This document shows positions 51,239 through 59,757 of a stretch of DNA of 64,000 nt, piece after piece; the stretch's first letter is position 1, and every line of letters starts with the position of its first letter. The stretch is from positions 1-64,000 of the forward strand of contig NZ_JBBMEX010000009.1 of the NCBI RefSeq assembly GCF_040096355.1, given 5' to 3'. The DNA comes from Maccoyibacter intestinihominis. Its GTDB lineage: Bacteria; Bacillota; Clostridia; Lachnospirales; Lachnospiraceae. A program made the translations under genes and the position numbers. The notes below the pieces were generated by a model, which had not been told where the DNA came from, ran no database searches, and saw nothing but the letters and a program-made list of their open reading frames with translations.

Positions 51239-51934
51239 TTACTGTGCAACTTTTGCTACGCTTAATTTTACACCAGGTCCCATTGTCGGAGCTAATGTAA
51301 TGCTCTTGATGTACTGACCTTTTAAGCTGCTTGGTTTTGCTTTATTAATTGCATCCATAAGCGTCTGGAAGTTGTCCGCTAACTGTTCTTCTGTAAAAGA
51401 TGCTTTTCCAACTGGCACATGGATAATATTTGTTTTGTCCAATCTGTACTCAATCTTACCGGCTTTAATCTCGTTTACCGCTTTTGTAACATCCATTGTT
51501 ACAGTTCCGGCTTTCGGGTTTGGCATTAAACCTTTTGGTCCAAGTACACGACCTAAACGTCCAACAACACCCATCATATCCGGTGTAGCAACAACAACAT
51601 CAAAATCTAACCATCCGTCGTTCTGGATCTTTGGAATTAATTCCTCTCCACCAACGAAGTCAGCGCCTGCTGCTTTTGCTTCATCAATTTTTTCACCTTT
51701 TGCGATAACTAATACTTTTACAGCTTTACCGGTTCCGTGTGGCAGTACAACTGCTCCACGAATCTGCTGCTCTGCATGACGGCCATCACAGCCTGTTCTG
51801 ATATGAGCTTCGATTGTCTCATCAAATTTTGCAACTGCCGCTTTTTTTACAAGGCTAACTGCTTCTGCAACGTCGTACTGAGCAGTTCTGTCAATGTTCT
51901 TAGCAGCCTCTACATATTTCTTTCCTCTTTTCAT
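51239..51934 (-). CDS. rplA: 50S ribosomal protein L1
   Basis: 231 aa, standard length. L1 forms the mobile stalk moving E-site tRNA. The N-terminal KRGKKYVEAAKNIDRTAQYD and the core G-R-L-G-R-V-L-G-P-K-G-L-M-P-N-P-K-x-G-T-V are conserved. It lies 97 bp after rplK; its transcript can be separated from rplJ by the strong promoter just downstream. Confidence 0.99.
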   Translation of the reverse strand: MKRGKKYVEAAKNIDRTAQYDVAEAVSLVKKAAVAKFDETIEAHIRTGCDGRHAEQQIRGAVVLPHGTGKAVKVLVIAKGEKIDEAKAAGADFVGGEELIPKIQNDGWLDFDVVVATPDMMGVVGRLGRVLGPKGLMPNPKAGTVTMDVTKAVNEIKAGKIEYRLDKTNIIHVPVGKASFTEEQLADNFQTLMDAINKAKPSSLKGQYIKSITLAPTMGPGVKLSVAKVAQ

Positions 51935-52031
51935 TAAAAAACCTCCTAGTGGTAATATCGGGAGTGTTCCCTCCCACGATTGTTTCGTTTTCAGTCTTTT
52001 TTGCGATTGTCTTAAGGTAGTTACTTTCGAC

Positions 52032-52457
52032 CTATTCCTCTACTGTAACTCCCATACTTCTGCATGTTCCAGCGATCATACTCATTGCTGCTTCTAAAGA
52101 ACCTGCATTTAAGTCTGGCATTTTTAACTCTGCAATTTCCTGTAATTTTGCCTTGGAAATGGTTGCTACTTTATCCTTCTGCGGTACTGCAGAACCGGAT
52201 TTGATGTTGCATGCCTTCTTGATCAATACCGGTGCCGGCGGAGTCTTTGTTACGAAGCTGAAGCTTCTGTCCGCATATACGGTAATTACTACAGGGATGA
52301 TTAAATCTCCCTGATCGGCTGTTCTTGCATTGAACTGTTTTGTGAACTCTACGATGTTAACACCGTGCTGTCCAAGTGCAGGTCCAACAGGTGGTGCAGG
52401 TGTTGCCTTACCAGCCGGAATCTGCAATTTGATATATCCTTCTACTTTCTTTGCCAT
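52032..52457 (-). CDS. rplK: 50S ribosomal protein L11
   Basis: 141 aa. The N-terminal proline-rich P-A-G-K-A-T-P-A-P-P-V-G-P-A-L-G-Q-H-G (thiostrepton and stringent-factor side) and the C-terminal 23S-binding domain ending A-G-T-C-R-S-M-G-V are complete. It follows nusG by 18 bp. Confidence 0.99.
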   Translation of the reverse strand: MAKKVEGYIKLQIPAGKATPAPPVGPALGQHGVNIVEFTKQFNARTADQGDLIIPVVITVYADRSFSFVTKTPPAPVLIKKACNIKSGSAVPQKDKVATISKAKLQEIAELKMPDLNAGSLEAAMSMIAGTCRSMGVTVEE

Positions 52458-52475
52458 TTGGATAAGTCCTCCTTT

Positions 52476-52994
52476 TTAGTTTGTCTTTCTTACATCTGCG
52501 AAACTTATTTCTACTGGCGTCTCGCGGCCAAATAATTCTACATTGATTGTGACGATCTGCTTGCCGGAATTCATGCTCTGGATCACTCCGACGGTATCTT
52601 TCCAAACACCACCGGTTACAACCACGCTGTCTCCTTCTGCAAAATCTACAACGATATTTTCTGATTCGATTCCCAACGGTCTCATTTCAGCTTCAGTGAG
52701 TGGTACCGGCTTTGACCCCGGACCAACAAATCCGGTAACGCCTCTGGTATTTCTGACAACGTACCATGTGTCATCATTCATTACCATATTAATAAGTACA
52801 TAACCGGGAAACATTTTTTTCTGAACCTGTTTCTTAGCACCGTTCTTCAATTCCACCACATCCTGCATCGGGACACGGACTTCTAAAATCTGGTCCTCAA
52901 GATGTCTGTTCTCAATTGTTTTATCAATGTTTGCCTTAACCTTATTCTCATATCCTGAGTAGGTATGAACTACATACCAGTGTGCCTCTGCCAT
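52476..52994 (-). CDS. nusG: Transcription termination/antitermination factor NusG
   Basis: 172 aa. The NGN domain starts AEAHWYVVHTYSGYENKVKA and contains the polymerase-contact M-F-P-G-Y-V-L-I-N-M; the C-terminal KOW domain has G-D-S-V-V-V-T-G-G-V-W-K-D-T-V-G. It sits between secE and rplK in the classic order. Confidence 0.99.
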   Translation of the reverse strand: MAEAHWYVVHTYSGYENKVKANIDKTIENRHLEDQILEVRVPMQDVVELKNGAKKQVQKKMFPGYVLINMVMNDDTWYVVRNTRGVTGFVGPGSKPVPLTEAEMRPLGIESENIVVDFAEGDSVVVTGGVWKDTVGVIQSMNSGKQIVTINVELFGRETPVEISFADVRKTN

Positions 52995-53013
52995 AAAATC
53001 ACCTTTGCCTCCA

Positions 53014-53223
53014 TTACAATTTTACAAGGAAATCTACACCATACTGAATGATATAATCAATCAGTGCAATAATCAGACCCAGAATAACGGATGCAATCAC
53101 AACTGCTGTTGTCTGTTTTGTGACTGAATCTTTATCAGGCCAGACAATTTTGTTGAATTCAGCCTTCAGACCAGCATATCTGCTCTCTTTCGGGGCACTT
53201 TCATTGTTTGTGGTTTCTCCCAT
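53014..53223 (-). CDS. secE: Preprotein translocase subunit SecE
   Basis: 69 aa from the ATG at 53223 with AAAGGGAG 8 bases upstream. The upstream open frame (to 53352) is the out-of-frame shadow of rpmG and is excluded. A short cytoplasmic part with the amphipathic F-N-K-I-V-W-P segment precedes one membrane helix (ASVILGLIIALIDYIIQYGV). SecE clamps SecY in the protein export channel. Confidence 0.97.
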   Translation of the reverse strand: MGETTNNESAPKESRYAGLKAEFNKIVWPDKDSVTKQTTAVVIASVILGLIIALIDYIIQYGVDFLVKL

Positions 53224-53251
53224 CTTAGTCACTCCCTTTGTCTGGTCACAA

Positions 53252-53401
53252 TTACTTAGTCTCTTTGTGTAATGTGTGTGTCTTGCAGAATCTGCAATAC
53301 TTCTTTGTTTCCATTCTGTCCGGATGAGCTTTCTTATCTTTGGTCGTATCATAATTACGCCGCTTACATTCCGTACATGCCAATGTTATTTTCGTGCGCA
53401 C
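53252..53401 (-). CDS. rpmG: 50S ribosomal protein L33
   Basis: 49 aa from a GTG at 53401, with GGAGGTG 6-8 bases upstream. Sequence opens VRTKITLACTECKRRNYDTT and ends HTLHKETK. It has both Cys pairs (C-T-E-C and C-R-F-C), so it is the zinc-binding form. It is the first gene of rpmG-secE-nusG-rplK-rplA, 28 bp before secE. Confidence 0.96.
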   Translation of the reverse strand: MRTKITLACTECKRRNYDTTKDKKAHPDRMETKKYCRFCKTHTLHKETK

Positions 53402-53472
53402 AACTTCCACCTCCACTTTAATTCTTTCTGTTTTTAGGCATAAAAAAAAAGACCTACTTCCATCGCTAGTCT

Positions 53473-53501
53473 AATATAGCACAATCCCAGATAGGTGTCA
53501 A
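53473..53501 (-). promoter_or_regulatory. Promoter of rpmG-secE-nusG-rplKA
   Basis: Minus-strand TTGACA (53496-53501), 17-bp spacer, TATATT (53473-53478), about 70 bp before the GTG. Confidence 0.9.
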
Positions 53502-53598
53502 TGTTAATTTTTCTCCCAATTACTGTTAATTTTTTGTCCCTTTTTCCGATATAATTAATGAAGCAGAAGCAAAAAATACTTTTTTCTGCTATTTTTAG

Positions 53599-53627
53599 AT
53601 GACAAATATGTAATTACCTATTATAAT
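53599..53627 (+). promoter_or_regulatory. Promoter of the FliD-like gene
   Basis: ATGACA (53599-53604), 17-bp spacer, TATAAT (53622-53627). A vegetative-type promoter; I see no flagellar sigma-28 match. Confidence 0.6.
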
Positions 53628-53700
53628 ATAGTTATATAAATGGATTTATTCTACCCTGATGCATTCTGCATATTTCATGGACGAAAGGAGGGGGTTTATT

Positions 53701-54999
53701 ATGGCTGCAATTGATACAGTATATCATTATTATCTAAGTACATATGCTAATTCGACCGTATCGCGTTATGACTCACACAAGAAAAGCGAATTGCGTGACA
53801 TTTATAACCGTATGGTCAAGACCAACAAAGAATCCCCTCTGTATAAGATCAAGGAAACAAAGAATGCCGCAAGGTTTGCAATTGACATTAAGGAGAGTGC
53901 CAGGCAGATCCAGAATGTAATTTCTTCCCTGTCCGGCGGCGGCAAGGGCATCGAAGCCGCTTTTTCGAAAAAAGTTGCATCTTCTACCGATGATGAAATG
54001 GTAGAAGCAAAATATATCGGTGCAAATGATGAATCCGAAGCAACGGAAAGCTTTGACATTGAAGTCCGTTCTTTAGCGGAACCACAGGTAAACCAGAGTA
54101 ATTTTTTATACAGCGGTGTGCGTGACATCCCTGTCGGAAATTATTCGTTTGACTTGAATACCCCTTCTGCATCGTATGAATTTCAATTCAGTGTAAACGA
54201 CGGAGAAACTAACCGGGATATTCTGAATAAACTGGCACGTCTGATCAACAGTGCCAATCTTGGATTAAAAACAGAAATCCTTGAAAACGACAATCGACAG
54301 TCTGCTTTACGTTTAGAATCGTCACAGACCGGACTACCTGAGGGCGAGCAGTATCTTTTTAATATTGTTCCGGAAGGCACAACGGACTCCCGTACAGCGA
54401 TGGGAATTTTAGGGATCAGTGAGATTGCTTCTCCTGCGAAAAATGCTTCTTTCTTATTAAATGGAAAAGAACATGTTTCCCGTTCCAATACGATTACGGT
54501 AGATAAGACTTTTGAATTAAAATTAAAGGGTATTCACAATGAAGGCGAATCCGAAACGATCGGTTATAAGCCAAGTGTGGATGCAGTTGCAGATAATTTA
54601 CAGGAATTAGTGGACTCTTATAACTCTATCATTGATATTGCAACGAATCCTGTAGGCGAGGAACAGCAGGGCAACCGCCTCTTGAACGATATGCGGAGTG
54701 TTACCCTGAATTACAACAGTGAATTGGAAGCTATCGGTCTTTGTTCGCAGGATGACGGACGGATCAAAGTAGACCGTGCGCTCTTAGCAGATGCGATCTC
54801 ATCCGTTGATGCTAAGGAGAGTTTTTCCGTACTGAATGCATTTAAGGATGCTTTAAATGATAAGGCTTCTAATGCCTCTATCAATCCTATGAATTATGTA
54901 AACAAAATAATTGTGGCCTATAAGAATCCGGGACACAATTTTGCAGCACCATATATTTCTTCGATTTATGCCGGTATGATGTTAGACCGGCGATGCTAA
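53701..54999 (+). CDS. FliD-like flagellar filament-cap-related protein
   Basis: 432 aa from the ATG at 53701, with AGGAGGGGG about 10 bases upstream. Both ends are helical as in axial flagellar proteins (TVYHYYLSTYANSTVSRYDS; VADNLQELVDSYNSIIDIAT), and the middle is beta-rich with FDIEVRSLAEPQVNQSNFLY and LRLESSQTGLPEGEQYLFNI, matching FliD N-terminal and D2/D3-like regions. It is shorter and ends differently (AAPYISSIYAGMMLDRRC) from canonical FliD, and no flagellar genes flank it. It may be a paralogue with a related secretion or cap role. Its own terminator follows. Confidence 0.75.
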   Translation: MAAIDTVYHYYLSTYANSTVSRYDSHKKSELRDIYNRMVKTNKESPLYKIKETKNAARFAIDIKESARQIQNVISSLSGGGKGIEAAFSKKVASSTDDEMVEAKYIGANDESEATESFDIEVRSLAEPQVNQSNFLYSGVRDIPVGNYSFDLNTPSASYEFQFSVNDGETNRDILNKLARLINSANLGLKTEILENDNRQSALRLESSQTGLPEGEQYLFNIVPEGTTDSRTAMGILGISEIASPAKNASFLLNGKEHVSRSNTITVDKTFELKLKGIHNEGESETIGYKPSVDAVADNLQELVDSYNSIIDIATNPVGEEQQGNRLLNDMRSVTLNYNSELEAIGLCSQDDGRIKVDRALLADAISSVDAKESFSVLNAFKDALNDKASNASINPMNYVNKIIVAYKNPGHNFAAPYISSIYAGMMLDRRC

Positions 55000-55036
55000 C
55001 GCCAATCTGTTCTTTTTTTGAATTATCTATATTATA

Positions 55037-55075
55037 AAACAAATACCATTAGCCTCGTGCTAATGGTATTTGTTT
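55037..55075. terminator. Bidirectional terminator
   Basis: AAACAAATACCATTAGC (55037-55053) pairs perfectly with 55059-55075 around CTCGT, then TTTTC. It serves the FliD-like gene and the convergent remnant. Confidence 0.92.
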
Positions 55076-55077
55076 TC

Positions 55078-55451
55078 TCAACCTTTTATACTTTTGGCAA
55101 ATTCCCAAACATTTGAAACTACAAAATCCGGCTGCTCGCTGCATTTCCGTCCTTTGACAAAAACCGTTTTCGTTCCTGCCGCTTTGCCTGTTTGGATATC
55201 ACTTTCCCTGTCTCCTTTTGAAGATAGGCATTCAGCTTTTGTAACATTTCTTCCGTCAGATAGCCTCTTGCTACTCCGGACTGGTTTGTTACGACGATCA
55301 CAAGGTAGCCTTTTTTATGGATCTGCTGTAATATCAGATTATGTATGGATTCTACCATTCCGTAATGGCAGACAGGCACATAGAGATTATAGTTTCCCAT
55401 CTGCTTAATACGGTTGTCCTCTTTGAAACCGGAAAGGGTCAGCACCTTCAT
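55078..55451 (-). pseudogene. Fused remnant of a SIS sugar-phosphate isomerase and a HAD phosphatase
   Basis: The first 44 codons (KVLTLSGFKEDNRIKQMGNY ... YGMVESIHNLILQQI) match the C-terminal end of a GmhA-like phosphoheptose isomerase. They run directly into HKKGYLVIVVTNQSGVARGY, the core of a GmhB/HisB-type HAD phosphatase without its N-terminal D-x-D. A frameshift near 55180 then moves to G-T-K-T-V-F-V-K-G-R-K-C ... V-V-S-N-V-W-E-F-A, the HAD ending. Deletions have joined two sugar-nucleotide genes; neither activity can remain. Confidence 0.75.
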
Positions 55452-55492
55452 GTTTTTTTCTTTTGCTACTTCTATAGAAAAATTGAAAAGCC

Positions 55493-55518
55493 GGATACTC
55501 GTAATGTTACGAATATCC
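55493..55518 (-). terminator. Terminator of the lipoprotein gene
   Basis: GGATACTCGTAA (55493-55504) pairs with TTACGAATATCC (55507-55518) with one mismatch; the minus transcript continues GGCTTTTC. Confidence 0.7.
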
Positions 55519-55548
55519 AGCCTTTCTGCTACACTCTATTTTACATTA

Positions 55549-56040
55549 TTAATACTCTATTTTCATATCTTTCTCTTTTGCTAATGATTCTAACGCATTG
55601 TTATAATCATCTAAGAGCTTGATTCCTTCATCAATCTTTTCGGTAGCTTCTGTGACAGTCTGCTCATCATTTGTGTCACAGGCTTCAAGCATCTTTGTAT
55701 AACCCTCTTTGTATGCTTCCATTACTTTTACATATTTTTCTTTGATAGCTTTCACTTCATCTGTTTCCGGTTTGATCTTAGAAAGTTTATCCAGTGAATC
55801 ATCAATGTTTGGCATGATTCCATTGTTGATGCTGTCTTTGATCTCTTCGTTTGTCTCTAAGTCGCCCCATTTTGCAGACTCTTCTTTGATCTTGTCATAG
55901 TTTGCATTGACATCTACCATGTCTGTGTTTAAGAACTTTTCAAAATCATCTGCAACCGGGTCTCCGCCACATCCTGTCAGCATTCCGATTACCATAATAC
56001 CCATTAACATTCCTGCCATTACTTTTTTAAAACTTTTCAT
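55549..56040 (-). CDS. Small lipoprotein, function unknown
   Basis: 163 aa. A lipoprotein signal peptide ends with the lipobox L-T-G-C at residues 21-24. The mature part is helical and acidic (DFEKFLNTDMVDVNANYDKI ... AKEKDMKIEY) without a recognised domain. It lies downstream of the DUF2207 gene on the same strand, 110 bp away, and may be co-regulated with the LemA-DUF2207 pair. Confidence 0.85.
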   Translation of the reverse strand: MKSFKKVMAGMLMGIMVIGMLTGCGGDPVADDFEKFLNTDMVDVNANYDKIKEESAKWGDLETNEEIKDSINNGIMPNIDDSLDKLSKIKPETDEVKAIKEKYVKVMEAYKEGYTKMLEACDTNDEQTVTEATEKIDEGIKLLDDYNNALESLAKEKDMKIEY

Positions 56041-56150
56041 TGCTGTATTCTCCTTTTTTATGATTATTTTTTATTATTGTTGTAAAATCAATGACATCCA
56101 AACGCATCACCAACTTTCTCAAAGGAATCTCCCACGGTGACTGTAAACGG

Positions 56151-57800
56151 TTACCTTGAACCGCCTCCAGTACCTCCACCGGAAAAGCCTCCGCCTCCGC
56201 CTATCGACGCAAAACCTCCCTGACCACTGGTTCTCTCTTCCTGCATTGCCCTCTCTGCAGATCTGTGCATGCTGTGACAATAGCTGTGTGCTATGATCAC
56301 ATTTCTATTGTAATTTTCAAACTCAGGCACCCTGTCAGGATAGACTTTTTCAAATTGTTTGATTACCTTATCCGCTATGCCAAACAATGTGGCATAGACC
56401 ATATAATCCTGCCAGATAATGGTTTCGCTGATTTCTCTTTCTGATATCAGCGAAAAATCTTCCAGATACTTCTTCAGTCCCATTACCTCGGCAAGTTCTT
56501 CCTTGCCTTTTGCGGTCAGATCACTGATCTTTCTTCCCGAATGACCGGTAAAACCTTTATTTTCTGCAAAAATTTCTCTTCCGTCATCTAAGGCATTCTC
56601 TAACAGATTGCTTACAGACTTCGGATGTTTGTATGCGTATTTCTCAAGTTCTTTTTCCTGTAAAATACCATCTTCGCCCGCCGCTTTGACTAAAACCTTA
56701 TACAATTTCTTTTCGATATCGGTATCCGGTTTTTTTATCAGCTTTAAGTTGACGGATTTTTTCGACTTTCCAAAAGCTCCAATACTTTCTTCTGTCTGTG
56801 GCTCAATACATCCTTTGTTGATCATGGAAAGGATCAATGCTCCGATGAGCAAACTCTCCTCTTTTGCCACATCAAAGGTCTGTGCCAAGAAATGCGAAAC
56901 CCGGATCTCTCCGCCGTTTGGCACTTCTCTGTAATAATTCGCCTGTTCGTAGAACGCTTTAATGGCTTTCTTTCTCTTTACAACACTGCGGATCAGCCAT
57001 ACAACTACTACCACAATTCCGATCAGAACTACAAACCCTATGATGGTCTCTAATAATCCGCCTTCCTCATCTCCGTAGTCACTGCCTTCAAAAGCAGTGT
57101 CTTTCACCTCTTCAAAAGATTTTGAAACGGATTTTGTCGGGGATAGGATCCCCTTATCCAACCGGAACATCACGATCATGTCATTGTCATCTTCTAAAGC
57201 AGAGGTTGTGTATGCCACAATAGAACCCTGTTGAAATTGTACCTCTCCTTCATATCCAAATGCCCAGATTCCTGCATTGTTCTCGTCTAAAGCTGTACCG
57301 TTCTCTAAACGAATGCTGACCTTTCCGTCTGTCGGAAACGTAGACATCTGCGGATTGATAAACATAAAATTCGTTCCGTCATAATCGGAATAGCTTTTTA
57401 TAAAGTCCGTGACCACATATTCGATCGCATATTTTTTTTCACCATAATCGGTTATTCCAAAACACAACTCTACGCCGTCATCGGTTTTGTTGATCCCACA
57501 TTTTCGCTTTTTGGCATCAAAGTCTGCATCGATGTCCCAATCATCAACAAAAGTATACTCACCTTTTTCATCGGATACTTTCAAATCTGATATGCCAATG
57601 TCTTTTGTTGCGATCGGTATGTAATTCTCGGTTCCTTCCTCGAAAGTACCCTGCCAGTTCTGAACTACATAAGCACTTCCGTCATCCCTTACGGTAACGG
57701 AAATGTCTATTTCCGAGACATTGTTTTTAGCATATGCCGTACCGGAGATCAACAGCAGCATCAGCGGTGCCACAAGCAGTAATTTTTTTATCCACTTCAT
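56151..57800 (-). CDS. DUF2207 membrane protein
   Basis: 549 aa. Signal-like helix at 1-24, an extracytoplasmic beta domain (30-235, ISVTVRDDGSAYVVQNWQGT), one membrane helix at 253-270, then a cytoplasmic helical region and a Gly/Ser-rich end (FASIGGGGGFSGGGTGGGSR). This is the DUF2207 layout, often encoded beside LemA. Role unknown, possibly envelope stress or maintenance. It starts 10 bp after lemA. A second hydrophobic pair usual in longer members is absent. Confidence 0.9.
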   Translation of the reverse strand: MKWIKKLLLVAPLMLLLISGTAYAKNNVSEIDISVTVRDDGSAYVVQNWQGTFEEGTENYIPIATKDIGISDLKVSDEKGEYTFVDDWDIDADFDAKKRKCGINKTDDGVELCFGITDYGEKKYAIEYVVTDFIKSYSDYDGTNFMFINPQMSTFPTDGKVSIRLENGTALDENNAGIWAFGYEGEVQFQQGSIVAYTTSALEDDNDMIVMFRLDKGILSPTKSVSKSFEEVKDTAFEGSDYGDEEGGLLETIIGFVVLIGIVVVVVWLIRSVVKRKKAIKAFYEQANYYREVPNGGEIRVSHFLAQTFDVAKEESLLIGALILSMINKGCIEPQTEESIGAFGKSKKSVNLKLIKKPDTDIEKKLYKVLVKAAGEDGILQEKELEKYAYKHPKSVSNLLENALDDGREIFAENKGFTGHSGRKISDLTAKGKEELAEVMGLKKYLEDFSLISEREISETIIWQDYMVYATLFGIADKVIKQFEKVYPDRVPEFENYNRNVIIAHSYCHSMHRSAERAMQEERTSGQGGFASIGGGGGFSGGGTGGGSR

Positions 57801-57810
57801 AGGCTGCTCC

Positions 57811-58356
57811 TTATTTCATATCCGGCATATCTGCTTTCTGCTCACTTGCCTCTAAGTAATCGCGGCTTGTAATATGAAGCATGCCTGCTGCGATTGAAGT
57901 CGGGAACATGCGGATCGTACGATTGAGTTTGGTAACGCTGTCATTGTAGATCAGACGTGACTGACGTACCATCTTCTCATACTCGTTTACGCTGTCCATG
58001 GTCTTGATATAATTCTCATTTGCTTTCAGCTCCGGATAGCTTTCTGCAACTGCCATGATCTTGCCCATTGCCTCTGTCAGCATGTTTTCCTGCTTATTTA
58101 CTTCTGCTGCGGAACTGTTTGAATTAATACTGGTACGCATTTTGATCGTATCCGATATGGTTTTGTACTCGTGATCAGCATACCCTTTTGTCAGATCCAA
58201 CAGTGCCGTTAACGCATCCCAGCGTGAGGACAACTGAACACCGATCTGGCCCATCGCATTGTTGATGTTCTCATCCATTGCTACTAACTTTCTCTGTGCG
58301 GAAATAAACCATAAAATGATAATTACCAGCACAACTCCCACAATGATAAGTGCCAT
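57811..58356 (-). CDS. lemA: LemA family protein
   Basis: 181 aa. A single N-terminal membrane anchor (ALIIVGVVLVIIILWFISAQ) is followed by the helical LemA domain: NNAMGQIGVQLSSRWDALTA, YPELKANENYIKTMDSVNEY, and the ending F-P-T-S-I-A-A-G-M-L. Molecular role is unsettled; LemA-DUF2207 pairs are widespread in Firmicutes. A promoter (58391-58419) with adjacent tandem repeats suggests control by the LytTR regulator encoded next to it. Confidence 0.95.
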   Translation of the reverse strand: MALIIVGVVLVIIILWFISAQRKLVAMDENINNAMGQIGVQLSSRWDALTALLDLTKGYADHEYKTISDTIKMRTSINSNSSAAEVNKQENMLTEAMGKIMAVAESYPELKANENYIKTMDSVNEYEKMVRQSRLIYNDSVTKLNRTIRMFPTSIAAGMLHITSRDYLEASEQKADMPDMK

Positions 58357-58390
58357 ATAAACTCCTCCTTATTGCTTTTTCTTACCTGCT

Positions 58391-58419
58391 ATTTTATGTA
58401 ATCTTATGCTTTTATTCAA
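58391..58419 (-). promoter_or_regulatory. lemA promoter
   Basis: Minus-strand TTGAAT (58414-58419), 17-bp spacer, TAAAAT (58391-58396). Weak -35, as expected for an activated promoter. Confidence 0.65.
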
Positions 58420-58459
58420 TGAAAATGTCATAACTTGCATGAAATCGTCATAACTTGCA
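58420..58459. promoter_or_regulatory. Tandem 20-bp repeat upstream of the lemA -35, probable LytTR site
   Basis: Two head-to-tail 20-bp units, 58420-58439 and 58440-58459, agree at 18 of 20 bases (TGAAAATGTCATAACTTGCA and TGAAATCGTCATAACTTGCA). On the minus strand each holds GCAAGTTATGAC, which resembles the GTT-centred direct repeats bound by LytTR regulators such as VirR. They abut the -35 box and lie between lemA and the two-component genes. Confidence 0.65.
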
Positions 58460-58488
58460 AAAAAAGAGTCATCGGCACTTTATTTTTC

Positions 58489-59757
58489 TCAATTTTTTAA
58501 GGTTGCAAATACATCAAATACTCCGTCTGTATCTTCGATCTTTAAAAATCCCGAGTTGCTTTTTAAAATCGCTTCTACACTTTTTAAGCCCAGTCCGCTG
58601 CCCTGTGGTTTGGTGGTAAGATAATTGTTTTCCGCACTCTTTTTTAACTCACCTTCATAATCATTTTTTACATTTAAAGAGAGCTGATGGTTTAAATGCT
58701 TGATGCTGATTGCAATATAACTTTTTGCCGCATCCAGACTGTTTTCTAACAGATTCGAGAGCATCACACAGAATTCCGCTTCGTCACAGGCAAATTCCTT
58801 TGGCATCTGTATCCGTGCAGAAAATTCCAGTCCTTCCTGCTCTGCTTTTGTCCGGTATTCACTGAGAACCGCATTGATCAGAGTATTTTCGCAAAACGGT
58901 ATTTTTGCATTTTTTTCTATTTCCGCCAGTTCTTTTTTTAAAAATTCCTTTGCTCCTTCCACGTCTCCATTTTCAAGATAACTGATCAAAATACTGTCAC
59001 GGTGCCTTGCATCATGGCGAAAAATCCTCTCTGCCTCTCTTTTTTGCAGATAGAATTCGTACTGCTTTTTCTGCAGCAGGATCTGCTCTTTCATATTCCC
59101 GGCAATCCGCTCTCTTTCCATCGCATCGCCTGCCGTTTGAAAGGTATAATATATCAGAATATAGACTAACAGCATCAGTATGCATATCATCAGCAATACC
59201 GGATAGTTGCGTGTGACGCCGTGAAAATCCAAAAAGTAATAGTTGACCAGACAGATCAGCCCGGTAAAGGACATCGGGATAAAGGAAAATATCCACCAGT
59301 TGACCTTTAACCGATCCATCAGCATCCGGTGTTTTGCCTTTAAATGTTTGTTATACAGGATAAAATATCCGCCAAAGAGCACAAAACGCAATGCTGTTAA
59401 AAAATAAGCGTCTTTTAAAGTATAATCGTTGATAAATGCAGAAAAATTTGCAATGATGTCATAGATATTGATCCAAAGCCAAAAGTTAAACACAGTCTGT
59501 GATATTTTATCTTTGGTGATCAACAATATCAACACAAAATACGGCAGTCCGATCGTGAATAAAATAACACTTCGAAGCACCGTACTTCCATAATGAATCA
59601 TGATATAAGAATTGAATGCCAGACAGACTGCCGTTACGGCAGCAAAATACCCATAGGCACGTTTTGCCGGCACACGGTAATTCATCATGGAATAACCGTC
59701 CAGAGTACATATAAAAAGTGTCACAAACAGCGATACGATATTTCCCGAATGGCTCAT
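58489..59757 (-). CDS. GHKL sensor histidine kinase (AgrC-like)
   Basis: 422 aa. Six hydrophobic helices fill residues 1-205, then a short coiled linker, the phospho-acceptor region F-R-H-D-A-R-H-R-D, and a GHKL ATPase domain with N-L-L-E-N-S-L-D-A-A and a G-S-G-L-G-L-K-S-V box near the end. The six-helix sensor plus GHKL domain is typical of peptide-sensing kinases paired with LytTR regulators. It overlaps its regulator by 4 bp. No AgrD-like prepeptide or AgrB gene is visible nearby, so the signal is unknown. Confidence 0.92.
   Translation of the reverse strand: MSHSGNIVSLFVTLFICTLDGYSMMNYRVPAKRAYGYFAAVTAVCLAFNSYIMIHYGSTVLRSVILFTIGLPYFVLILLITKDKISQTVFNFWLWINIYDIIANFSAFINDYTLKDAYFLTALRFVLFGGYFILYNKHLKAKHRMLMDRLKVNWWIFSFIPMSFTGLICLVNYYFLDFHGVTRNYPVLLMICILMLLVYILIYYTFQTAGDAMERERIAGNMKEQILLQKKQYEFYLQKREAERIFRHDARHRDSILISYLENGDVEGAKEFLKKELAEIEKNAKIPFCENTLINAVLSEYRTKAEQEGLEFSARIQMPKEFACDEAEFCVMLSNLLENSLDAAKSYIAISIKHLNHQLSLNVKNDYEGELKKSAENNYLTTKPQGSGLGLKSVEAILKSNSGFLKIEDTDGVFDVFATLKN

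Noticed and set aside
53224..53352. N-terminal extension of SecE
   Set aside because: These codons are the out-of-frame reading of rpmG (L33); a good ribosome site places SecE at 53223.
56093..56150. Short reading frame between the lipoprotein and DUF2207 genes (about 19 codons)
   Set aside because: Too short, no ribosome site and no recognisable motif.
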